64,000 nucleotides of DNA, taken from contig NZ_CP144375.1 of assembly GCF_043575855.1 (NCBI RefSeq), positions 10,354,001 to 10,418,000 on the forward strand, in the 5' to 3' direction. The notes below the pieces were generated by a model. It did no database searches. It had not been told where the DNA came from and saw only the letters and a list, made by a program, of their open reading frames with translations. The position numbers and the translations under genes were made by a program. Below are positions 17,785 through 25,806 of the stretch, piece after piece (position 1 is the first letter of the stretch; every line of letters begins with the position of its first letter). The stretch comes from Kutzneria buriramensis. Its GTDB lineage: Bacteria; Actinomycetota; Actinomycetes; Mycobacteriales; Pseudonocardiaceae.

Positions 17785-20588
17785 TGGCCGCCTCGTCCCG
17801 GTTCGACGAGCGGGTGCTGGGCGCGGGCACCACGGTGCGGTTCGCGCTGCTGGCGGTGCTGCTGTTGGTGGCCAGCGGATCGATGATGCGGGACGTCGTC
17901 GCCGGCCTCAGCGGGGCGGCGGGCGTCGGCTGCGAGCTGGCCGCCGGGGCGGACCCGGATTCGGGCATACTTCAGATCGAACTCGTTATCGTGCAACAGA
18001 AGCAGGCCTACGACGAGTGCATGGCGCACTACCAGCCGGGGCCGCCCTGGTGGCTGGTCGTGGCCTGGCCGTTGCTGGTGCTGGTCGTGGCCGGCGTGCT
18101 GTTCCTGCTCACGCCGCGCTGGAAGGTGCGTCGGCGCCGGCTGAAGGCGCTCGATCACGACGTCGCGCGGCGGCTGATCGAGGAAGCGGCGCTCACCGCC
18201 GGCCTCTCGGACGTGCCGCGGGTCGTGGTCGATCGCACGTCGATCGCCGGCGGGGCAGTGGTGTTCGGCAGCAGCCGCCGGCCGACGGTGTGCATCCACA
18301 GTGGACTGTTGGTGCGCGCGACCACGGACCCCGACCGGTTCCGGGCGGTGCTGCTGCACGAACTGGCCCACATCCGCCACGGCGACGTCACCCTCACCTA
18401 TGCGACTGTCGCGCTGTGGCGGGCTTTTCTCGGCGCGGTTCTGATTCCCTACGCGGTCTGGGCGGTGACCGCGCTCGTGCAGGGCTTCTCCTCCTCGTGG
18501 TGGAGCAGCGACGAGCCGTTCGGGCTGCGCGAGGTTCTGCTGGTGGTCTTCCTGGTCGCGCTGCTGTACCTGGCGCGATCGGATGTCCTGCGCAGCAGGG
18601 AGATCCACGCCGACCTGGCCGCGGCACGCTGGGGCGCGGCCGAACGGGCCTGGGACATCCCGTCGCCGCGCCCCACCGGCCGGTTCCGCCGGTTGCTCGG
18701 CCAGTTCGCGGAGCTGTGGCGGACGCATCCGCGATGGGACCTGCGGCAGGACGCGATGACCGACCCGGCGGTGCTGTTCGGCGTCCGCGCGTTGCCGATG
18801 TTCCTGACCGGCGTCGCCGCCACGCTGATCAACTCGCAGCTGCGGTCGGACGTGGAGGCCGCTTTGGCCCGTGACGGCCTGGTCAGCGGCTGGCTGGACC
18901 AGGCGCTGCCGCTGGCCGCCGCCGGCCTGGTCGTCGGCGTGGCCGGGTTCGCGCTGTGGCGGGCGGTGGCGCACGCCGTGCTGACGTCCCGCCGGGTGCC
19001 CTCCGGCGTGCGAGCCGGGCTGTGGCTGGGAGCCGGCATGGCCGCCGGCGAGCTGGCCCTGAACCAGGTCGCCGTTACGGAATGGCTGCCGCCGCACCCG
19101 GAGGCCCTGCTGCTCGTGGTGCTCGCCGGCGCCGGGGTGTTCTGGTGGATCGGGCAGGCCGCGTACCTGTGGACGACGACCTGGCGCGGGGCGTCGATCC
19201 GGCCGGCGACGGTGGCGTGCCTGGCCACGGCCGGGCTGGCGCTCTCGTCGTGGTTCCTGTGGTGGCGCAGCGACGGAATCCTCTACACGAACGGCTGGCC
19301 GTTCGGCATCGAACAGAGTCAGTTCATTCTCGCCGCTGGTGTCGGCGGTCCGGTCGCCGCCCACGAGGACCTGCTGGCCGCGGTCGCGGTGGGCATTCCG
19401 ATCGTGCAGGGCTTCACCGATCCCGCGCTGGTGCTCACCGCCGTGGGCGCGTTGTGGATCGTGCCGCTGCTGGCGTGGACGATCCGTCCCGCCGACGGCG
19501 CGCCGCGCTGGCTGCGCGCGGCGGTTCAGGACGTCCGGGGCGCGTCGACGTCGGACACCTCGCTGCCCCGGCTGCGGCGCGTGCTCCTCCCGGGGGTGCT
19601 GGCCGGGGTGGCGGCGTGGATCGCCGTCGCGGTCGTGCAGGCGTACCTGCACACCTGGCGTCCGGTACCGGCGAGCGCCAACGAGATGTACATGCTGATC
19701 TACCTCACGTGGGTGCTGGTGGCGGTGGTCGCTGCCGTGGTGGTGGCCGCGGCGGTCGCCGGCGTGCGGGCGACGCGGCATCGGCTGCTGACCACGCTCA
19801 TCGCGGCGGAAACCGCCGCGGTGGTGGGCTTCGCGGGCATGCTCGTGCTGATGTCGGTCGACGGCTGCATCGGCCCGTTGAGCACGTTGGAATCCAGCTG
19901 TGGCTGGCATTCCACCGGCACCACGTTCGCCGTCGACTTCGTGCTGACGCCGGTGTCCGTGGTCGGCGCCATCGCCGCCGTCATCGCGGCGGCGATCGGG
20001 ACACTGCGCCGGTCCACCGACGAACGAGCGCTGTCGACCAGCCGCACGTTGACGGGCCGCCGCGCAGTCGTCGGCACCCTGGGCACGGTTGCCGTCGTGG
20101 TCGCGGCGATCGGCATCGTGCAGTGGACCGGCCGGCAGTCGCAGGACTCCAGCATCGACGTGGCTCAGCTGTTCCACACCGCCGCCGACCTACCTGTCAG
20201 CGACCGAACTCGAGCCGCGCAGGCCTACGCGTGGTTCGCCTACGGAGGCGAGGACGTCAACGTGCGTCTCGACGGCGTGGAGGGCCGCTACCTGAAGGTG
20301 CTGAACAACGCCGGATCCGACGTCTCGCCGCTGCTGCCCGTCTGCGTCGAGTTCGGCCGGCTCGCGGCGGACGCCGACCGCCTCTTCCGGGTGCCCGACG
20401 CGCAGGCGCAGACGCAGTGGCGCGACTTCATCACCCAGCTCGGGCAGGGCAGCAAGGACTGCCGGGACGCCATCAAGCAGCAGGGGCCGGAGTCCTTGCT
20501 GCTCCACGCGCTCGACGAGTTCGACGGCGCCGAGCAGTCGGCCAACGCGGTGTTGGCCCGGCTGGAGCAGCTGATGGGCCGCCGCTGA
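17784..20588 (+). CDS. Multi-pass membrane M48-type zinc metalloprotease
   Basis: Protein of 934 residues. It has one N-terminal membrane helix, an extracytoplasmic-looking segment, and a second helix (about 90-112). The protease core follows, with the zinc motif LLHELAHIRHGDV (HELAH near 192-196) and a probable third ligand Glu in SREIHADLAAARWG (about 273), the M48 arrangement. At least ten further hydrophobic helices follow between about 330 and 780, then a soluble C-terminal domain (about 790-934). This is much longer than HtpX or Ste24, so the C-terminal half is an added membrane module. The stop is 3 bp from the end of the convergent STAND gene. Confidence 0.8.
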   Translation: MAASSRFDERVLGAGTTVRFALLAVLLLVASGSMMRDVVAGLSGAAGVGCELAAGADPDSGILQIELVIVQQKQAYDECMAHYQPGPPWWLVVAWPLLVLVVAGVLFLLTPRWKVRRRRLKALDHDVARRLIEEAALTAGLSDVPRVVVDRTSIAGGAVVFGSSRRPTVCIHSGLLVRATTDPDRFRAVLLHELAHIRHGDVTLTYATVALWRAFLGAVLIPYAVWAVTALVQGFSSSWWSSDEPFGLREVLLVVFLVALLYLARSDVLRSREIHADLAAARWGAAERAWDIPSPRPTGRFRRLLGQFAELWRTHPRWDLRQDAMTDPAVLFGVRALPMFLTGVAATLINSQLRSDVEAALARDGLVSGWLDQALPLAAAGLVVGVAGFALWRAVAHAVLTSRRVPSGVRAGLWLGAGMAAGELALNQVAVTEWLPPHPEALLLVVLAGAGVFWWIGQAAYLWTTTWRGASIRPATVACLATAGLALSSWFLWWRSDGILYTNGWPFGIEQSQFILAAGVGGPVAAHEDLLAAVAVGIPIVQGFTDPALVLTAVGALWIVPLLAWTIRPADGAPRWLRAAVQDVRGASTSDTSLPRLRRVLLPGVLAGVAAWIAVAVVQAYLHTWRPVPASANEMYMLIYLTWVLVAVVAAVVVAAAVAGVRATRHRLLTTLIAAETAAVVGFAGMLVLMSVDGCIGPLSTLESSCGWHSTGTTFAVDFVLTPVSVVGAIAAVIAAAIGTLRRSTDERALSTSRTLTGRRAVVGTLGTVAVVVAAIGIVQWTGRQSQDSSIDVAQLFHTAADLPVSDRTRAAQAYAWFAYGGEDVNVRLDGVEGRYLKVLNNAGSDVSPLLPVCVEFGRLAADADRLFRVPDAQAQTQWRDFITQLGQGSKDCRDAIKQQGPESLLLHALDEFDGAEQSANAVLARLEQLMGRR

Positions 20589-20591
20589 TCC

Positions 20592-23500
20592 TCACCCGCA
20601 CGGCGGTTGGTAGTCGCGGCCCGGCAGGTACTGGTCCCACTGCTGGCGGCTGATCGGATCGCCCACGCTGGCGCAGATCTCGGTGACGAGGTGCGCGGGA
20701 TCGGTGTCCCAGAGATCCACGCCGGCGCTGGCCCGCGAGATCGCCAGCGTCCGGCCGTCCGGGCTGATGGCCAGCGCGTAGAAGCCGAAGCTCTCGGCCG
20801 GCAGGTAGAACTGCCGGGTGGGACTGTCCGGATTGGACACGTCCCACATCTCGGGGCGCTCCAGCGTGTCCGTGCCGTTGGCGAAGCTGGCGATCAGGGC
20901 GAGCTGCTTGCCGTCGGGGCTGAACGCCAGCGGGCCGTAGCCGGGCTGCTCGCCGATGCCGACCTGGGTCGGCGTGCCGACCGGCCGGTGCTGGTCGACG
21001 TGCCACAGTCGCAGTGTGCCCGTGCTGTCGAACACCGCGAGCACGGAACCGTCCGGGCTGTACGCGAAGTCGGCGTGCACGCCCGACGGCAACCGCTGCT
21101 GCCACAACTGCCTGGGGTGAGCGGGATCGCTCACGTCGTAGCCGCGCAGGTCCATCCAGGTTGCCGCGCCGGTCTTGCCGGGATCGTTCTCCAGCACGGA
21201 CACGGTGAACGTCGCCCCGTCCGGCGAGAACGCGAACGACCACGCCTCCACCGGCAACTGGGCGATCTGCTTGGGGTGCCCGGGATCGGCGACGTTGTAG
21301 AGCCGCACGGAGTTCGGTGCGACGTTCCCCGCGGCCAGGCCGTTGATGTCGGAGACCGCCAGGATCGGCTTGGTGGGGCTGAAGGCCAGCGCGCCGATGC
21401 CGTTGTCCAGCACGTCGATCGTGCCCACCGCCGAGCCGCCCGGGCTGCTGGTGCGGCGCAGGGCCACGCCGTAGTGCTGGCCGTCGGGGTAGAGCTCGGG
21501 CGCGGCCAGCAGCCGGCCGTCGGAGCTGAGCGCGATTCCGTTGGCGGTGAACAGATCGGGAGCCGGGATCGCCGCGGTCCTGGTCGGTGCGGACGGGTCG
21601 GTCACGTCCCAGATGGTGGTCACCCCGACGCCCTGCATGGCGATGAGCTGCTTCTTGCCGGCGGCCCTGTAGGCGAGCTGGCCGCCGGTGCCGGGGATCT
21701 CCGGCACGAGGCCCTTGGCCCCCGGCTGGTCGGGTTCGGCGACGTCCGACACGGTCACGCCGGTGTCGGTCGCCTGCAACACCTGATCGCCCTTGGGGCT
21801 GAAGACTGCGGCCCCGGCCGGGATGTCCATGCGGTCGGAGCTCGTCTCCGCGTCGGTCGATCCGAAGTCGGGACTCGTCCGGTACCGCAGCATGTGCCAC
21901 TTCTTGTCACACACGGCGACGACATGGCCGGACCGCGGGCTGAAGGCGACCGAGGTCATCTTGTCGAGGCAGCTGTCGACGTGCGGGGCGATGTCGGAAA
22001 CCTCGCTGGCGTACGGGATTCGCACCGGCGCCCGGGGATCGTCCATCTTCCACACGCTCGGGAATCCCGTCGCCGGCGTGTCGGCGTCGGGCTTGCCCGG
22101 GATCGCCAGGAACATCCCGGTCCGGTCGAAGGCGGCGCGATGCAGCGGATGCCCACCGGCGTCGCTGTCGAAGGGCACGACGGTGCCCTTCCTGAGCTGC
22201 GCCGGGCGGGCGGGATCGCTGACGTCCCACAGCTGGAGCACGCCGTCGACGCTCGTGCTGGCCATCAGGCCGCGCTTGGGCGAGACGGCGATGGAGTCGA
22301 CCGCCGCGGTGTGCACCTTGAGGGGCGGCAGCACCTTGGGCGCATCGCGGTTGACGATGTCCAGGGCGAGGATGTCGCCGCTGTTCAGGCCCGCGAACAG
22401 GGTGTTGCCGTCCGGGGTGACGGCGAGCGAGGTCACGGTGGCGGGCACCGGCAGCGCGACACGCGGCCTGGGGTGGGCGAGGTCGGTGATGGTCCACAGC
22501 CGCAGCACGCCCGAACCCTTTTGCGGGTCCGTGCTGTCGAAGGCGGCGAGCAGCGTGCCGTCGCCGCTGATCGCCGTCGGGCCGCTGCGGAGGCCGCCGA
22601 TCCGTCCTGACGCGCCGTGGCCGCGCAGCGTGATCCCGTCGCCCGTGGGCAGCGCCAGCACCTGGCCGTCGGCGTCGGGCACGATGTCCTTCACCGTCTC
22701 GCCGTCGTCGATCGTGCCGGGGCTGCGCTGGCTGGCCAGCACCGCGTCACGGCCGACGCCCGGGTTGATCCGGTACGACAGCAGGCTCAGCTGCTTGGCC
22801 AGGCCGGGATGCTTGGACCGCAGGGTCTCGGCCTGGGCCGCCAGGTGCCGCGCGAGGTCGCTGTCCTCCGCTCGCGCCGCCTCGGCGTGGAACGCGGCGG
22901 CGCCGACCAGCGCGATCGGGGCCAGCAGCGCGAGGACGGCGAGGGCGGCCACCACGAGCCGGCGGCGTCCGTGGTCGCGGCGGTCCCGGCGCCAGGAGGC
23001 GTCCATCAAAGCGGCGGATCCCGGTTCGAGCTCCGCGTCGGCGGACTCCGCCGCCCGGTGGGCGGTTGCCTTGAGCCGGTTTCCCTTGTACAGCAAGGAA
23101 GGGTCGCGGTCGGCACGTTCCCAGGCCTCGGCGTCGGCGGCCAGCCGCCGCCGGGCGTGCCGCCAGTCCCGGTCGGCGTCCACCCACTCGGCCAGCCGGG
23201 GCCAGTGCCGCGGCAGGACTTCGTGCGCGACGCGGACCGTGTCGCCGTCCACGGTGAGCAGCCCGGCCTCGGTGAACCGGTCGATCACCGGCTCGGCGGC
23301 ATCGTCCAGGAGCGCCGCGAGCTCGACCGGCCGGGCGGTGTCGGGACCCTGGTCGCCGACCTGCACGAGGCGGGGCAGGATGCGCCGCACCGCCGCCTGC
23401 CCGGCCGCGTCCAGCTCCCCGTACGCCTGCTCGGCCGAGGTCGCGATGGCGTTCTCGACGCCGCCCGCGGCGCGGTAGCCGGCGACGGTCAGCCGGTCGC

Positions 23501-24794
23501 CCTCGCGCCGCTGCCAGGTCGCCCGCAAGGCGTGGGCCAACGCCGGCAGCTCGGCCGCCTCCGCCAGGATCGCCTCGGTGAGGCGGGGTTCCAGCTCCGC
23601 CGGTCCCTCGATGGCGGCGCGGAGCTCGTCCTGCGTCATGGGTTCGACGAGCACCTGGTTGTCCCGCAGCGCCGTGCGTAGTTCCGGGAAGGCGGCGGCC
23701 TGGGCGTAGAAGTCGGCCCGCAGCGCCAGAACGACCCGGCAGTCCGGCACAGTGGTGATCTTCTGCACGAATTCCGCGCGCTCGTGCGGATCGGTGCAGC
23801 GGGTGAACAACTCCTCCAGTTGGTCGACCACCACGATCGGCTGGCCGGCCACCGCGCCCAGGGCTCGGAGCGGATTCGCGCCCGGCGTCAGGCAGACATG
23901 CGGCTCCGGCAGCGCCGGCAGCAGTCCGGCGTGCAGGAGTGAGGTCTTGCCCGAGCCGGCCGGTCCGACCAGCGTCAACGGGGTGTCGCCGAGCCGCGCC
24001 AGCAGCCGTTCGGTCATCTCCTGACGCCCGAAGAACAGGCCGGCGTCGGCGATCCCGAACGGTCGCAGGCCGGGGTACGGGCAGCGATCGGGCGCGGGTT
24101 CGGGCGGAGGCGGCGCGTCGAACGGCACCGCCGGATTCGTCGCGAGCACGACGTTGCCGCCGGCCTGCCGGCGGGGGAGCGGCAGATTCTGCTCGCGCAT
24201 CGCTCGGAACATCGCGTCGTACACCGCGTCCGGCGTCAGCAGGTGTGGCGCGGCGGGGTCGCCGCGGAGGAACAGGTCGATCAAGGCCCCAGTGAACGCC
24301 GTGTGCGCACCGTTCGGGGCGAGAGTCAGCGGTCCCGCCGACGTGATGACGTACGGACCGTGCGCGGCCTCCGCTGTCGCCGCACTGTCGGGCGGCAGGA
24401 AGCAATCCAGCGTCACGAGCACCGTGGCCGCCCCACCGGCGGCCAGCGCCTGCGACAGCGAACCGACCGAGAGTGCTTGGTATTCGGTCAAATCCGGCAG
24501 CGGATCGCCGGTGTCGGCGGCTGCCAGGCACAGTCGCCCACCGGTGCCGATCACCGCGTAGCCGACGAAGTGGACCCACAGCACCGATACCGCCTGCCGC
24601 GCCTCCTCGCCGATGACGGCCGCCATCGTGCGGACATCCGGTGGATCCAGCACCACTCCAGGGTTGACGCCGAGCCGCTGGGTCAGCGCCGCGCTCAGGT
24701 CATGAGCGCTCCGCGCGATCGCCAGTACGGAACCGTCGCGCGCGGAACTGGCGATGACCAGCACCCGAACGCCTTCGCCGGACATGTCGGTCAT
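20592..24794 (-). CDS. Caspase-like / nSTAND NTPase / WD40 repeat protein
   Basis: Protein of 1400 residues. Residues about 8-215 resemble a caspase-like (peptidase C14) domain with a Cys in VTLDCFLPPDS, but the expected GHG histidine motif reads VHFVGYAV. Residues about 235-560 are an nSTAND1-type P-loop NTPase: CPYPGLRPF, Walker A GPAGSGKTS (about 280), Walker B VVVDQLEELF (about 323). A hydrophobic helix (about 611-635, RRRLVVAALAVLALLAPIAL) probably spans the membrane. Residues about 680-1400 form roughly a dozen WD40-like repeats (recurring SPDG and W-D motifs). Such proteins act as sensor-effector switches in conflict or programmed-death systems of multicellular bacteria. It may be membrane-anchored, with the WD propeller outside. 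Confidence 0.85.
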   Translation of the reverse strand: MTDMSGEGVRVLVIASSARDGSVLAIARSAHDLSAALTQRLGVNPGVVLDPPDVRTMAAVIGEEARQAVSVLWVHFVGYAVIGTGGRLCLAAADTGDPLPDLTEYQALSVGSLSQALAAGGAATVLVTLDCFLPPDSAATAEAAHGPYVITSAGPLTLAPNGAHTAFTGALIDLFLRGDPAAPHLLTPDAVYDAMFRAMREQNLPLPRRQAGGNVVLATNPAVPFDAPPPPEPAPDRCPYPGLRPFGIADAGLFFGRQEMTERLLARLGDTPLTLVGPAGSGKTSLLHAGLLPALPEPHVCLTPGANPLRALGAVAGQPIVVVDQLEELFTRCTDPHERAEFVQKITTVPDCRVVLALRADFYAQAAAFPELRTALRDNQVLVEPMTQDELRAAIEGPAELEPRLTEAILAEAAELPALAHALRATWQRREGDRLTVAGYRAAGGVENAIATSAEQAYGELDAAGQAAVRRILPRLVQVGDQGPDTARPVELAALLDDAAEPVIDRFTEAGLLTVDGDTVRVAHEVLPRHWPRLAEWVDADRDWRHARRRLAADAEAWERADRDPSLLYKGNRLKATAHRAAESADAELEPGSAALMDASWRRDRRDHGRRRLVVAALAVLALLAPIALVGAAAFHAEAARAEDSDLARHLAAQAETLRSKHPGLAKQLSLLSYRINPGVGRDAVLASQRSPGTIDDGETVKDIVPDADGQVLALPTGDGITLRGHGASGRIGGLRSGPTAISGDGTLLAAFDSTDPQKGSGVLRLWTITDLAHPRPRVALPVPATVTSLAVTPDGNTLFAGLNSGDILALDIVNRDAPKVLPPLKVHTAAVDSIAVSPKRGLMASTSVDGVLQLWDVSDPARPAQLRKGTVVPFDSDAGGHPLHRAAFDRTGMFLAIPGKPDADTPATGFPSVWKMDDPRAPVRIPYASEVSDIAPHVDSCLDKMTSVAFSPRSGHVVAVCDKKWHMLRYRTSPDFGSTDAETSSDRMDIPAGAAVFSPKGDQVLQATDTGVTVSDVAEPDQPGAKGLVPEIPGTGGQLAYRAAGKKQLIAMQGVGVTTIWDVTDPSAPTRTAAIPAPDLFTANGIALSSDGRLLAAPELYPDGQHYGVALRRTSSPGGSAVGTIDVLDNGIGALAFSPTKPILAVSDINGLAAGNVAPNSVRLYNVADPGHPKQIAQLPVEAWSFAFSPDGATFTVSVLENDPGKTGAATWMDLRGYDVSDPAHPRQLWQQRLPSGVHADFAYSPDGSVLAVFDSTGTLRLWHVDQHRPVGTPTQVGIGEQPGYGPLAFSPDGKQLALIASFANGTDTLERPEMWDVSNPDSPTRQFYLPAESFGFYALAISPDGRTLAISRASAGVDLWDTDPAHLVTEICASVGDPISRQQWDQYLPGRDYQPPCG

Positions 24795-24913
24795 ATGCAG
24801 TCGAGGCGGTGGGCCCCGTCCCCCTTGTCGGTGAGAGGTCTGGTCACCTCACACAGTGGCGGGGCGGTGGCGCCGGTGCAGGAGGTTCCCACGGTTTCCA
24901 CCGAACGGACGCA

Positions 24914-25114
24914 TCAGTTCGGCAATGGCAGCACGAGTCGCGGCTCGGCGATGGTGTGGTCGGCACGCGGGGGCTTGACGGCCGTGCCGATGGCGAAGAA
25001 CTCGGTGGTGTGCCCGGGCCGGCGGTGGGGGAGCGACAGCAGCTGCACGCCGCCGATGCTCTCGGCCTCCTCATCGGCACCGGCGAGTGGATCAGCGATG
25101 TGGTTCGGCAGACG
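24914..25114 (-). pseudogene. C-terminal remnant of a YbjQ/heavy-metal-binding-like protein
   Basis: The frame directly after the SnoaL-like stop reads about 67 coding-like residues, including EEAESIGGVQLLSL, GHTTEFFAIGTAVK and PRLVLPLPN, ending at a TGA (24914-24916). TTEFFAIGTAV resembles the C-terminus of YbjQ-type heavy-metal-binding domain proteins. No start codon or N-terminal half is present, so this looks like the tail of a deleted gene. The rest of the roughly 320-bp gap (24795-24913) holds only the upstream region of the STAND gene, with no recognisable promoter. Confidence 0.45.
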
Positions 25115-25537
25115 TCAGCCGGGGGCGTTGTGGAAGTAGGCGAGCTCCTGTGTGCGGTCGGCGATGCGCCAGCCGTTCTCGGTGCGGACGAACCGGTCGA
25201 TGTACCAGAGGCCCACGAACAGCACGCGGCCGCCCTCGAGCACCATCGGGTTGTGGCACATGGTCCGCCCGGTGGCGGTGTCCCCGGCCAGCTCGATCTT
25301 GCTGGGGGCGATCAGGTGCTGCGAGACGGTGAAGTTCGCCAGGGCCTTCGCCAGGAACGCCTTGATCGCGGGCAGGTCGCCGTGCGCCCCGCCGGTGGCG
25401 CGGAAGTCGATGGTGGCGTCCGGGGTGAAGATCACGTCGAGCGCGTCCCACTCCCGGCGGTCGACCGCGTGGCTGTAGTCCACCAGCAGGTCCTGGATCT
25501 CCAGTCGGTCCGACAGCTCCCGGAGCGATTTGGTCAT
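25115..25537 (-). CDS. NTF2/SnoaL-like family protein
   Basis: Cone-fold protein of 140 residues. LSDRLEIQDLLVDYSHAVDRREWDALDVIF is the standard N-terminal helix pair of SnoaL-like/polyketide-cyclase-like proteins. It continues with FTPDATIDFRATGG, a central SQHLI segment and a C-terminal sheet GLWYIDRFVRTENGWRIADR. Such folds serve as isomerases, dehydratases or cyclases or as non-catalytic binders, and sequence alone does not decide. The ATG at 25537 has GAGAGG about 6 nt upstream. It stands alone, 30 kb from the PKS acyltransferase gene and beside gene remnants, so a role in the polyketide pathway is unlikely. Confidence 0.8.
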   Translation of the reverse strand: MTKSLRELSDRLEIQDLLVDYSHAVDRREWDALDVIFTPDATIDFRATGGAHGDLPAIKAFLAKALANFTVSQHLIAPSKIELAGDTATGRTMCHNPMVLEGGRVLFVGLWYIDRFVRTENGWRIADRTQELAYFHNAPG

Positions 25538-25564
25538 CCCACGCCTCTCACCGGCCGCGATTAA

Positions 25565-25581
25565 CGTGTCACCTTGTCACG
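25565..25581. promoter_or_regulatory. Operator-like imperfect palindrome upstream of the SnoaL-like gene
   Basis: CGTGTCACCTTGTCACG is a 17-bp imperfect palindrome (arms CGTGtCA/TGtCACG) in an AT-richer stretch about 28 bp before the SnoaL-like start codon. The size and form fit a TetR- or MarR-type operator. No such regulator gene is adjacent. Confidence 0.4.
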
Positions 25582-25618
25582 ATAATCGCAGCCGGGGCGC
25601 TCGGGAGGCAAGGGACCG

Positions 25619-25801
25619 TCAGGAGTCCAGCTCCGCCAGGACGACGGCCGGGGCGACCTGGTCGATCGACTCGACGACCAGGACCCCCACGGCCGTGCGC
25701 AGGTGCGTGCCCACCCGAACCCGCACGGTGCGCCAGCGCCGGAACACCATCGTCATCGAACCGTCGGCGATCCCATCCAGGACGGCGCGCTTGATGAGCA
25801 T
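25619..25801 (-). pseudogene. Truncated ASCH-domain-like protein (N-terminal 60 residues)
   Basis: The frame reads MLIKRAVLDGIADG, then VFRRWRTVRVRVGTHLRTAVGVLVVESI, ending after 60 residues. This is the start of the ASCH-like fold found in actinobacterial proteins of about 150 residues (LxGI, FRRW, TAxGVL). The stop truncates it before the second half of the domain, and the following frame shows no clear continuation. It begins 5 bp downstream of the fucosidase stop. It is probably a decayed gene, although a short expressed protein cannot be excluded. Confidence 0.5.
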
Positions 25802-25806
25802 GGCGC

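Noticed and set aside
25115..25537. SnoaL-like protein as a polyketide cyclase of the cluster
   Set aside because: It is separated from the PKS operon by six genes of unrelated function and lies next to gene remnants; fold alone does not imply a role.
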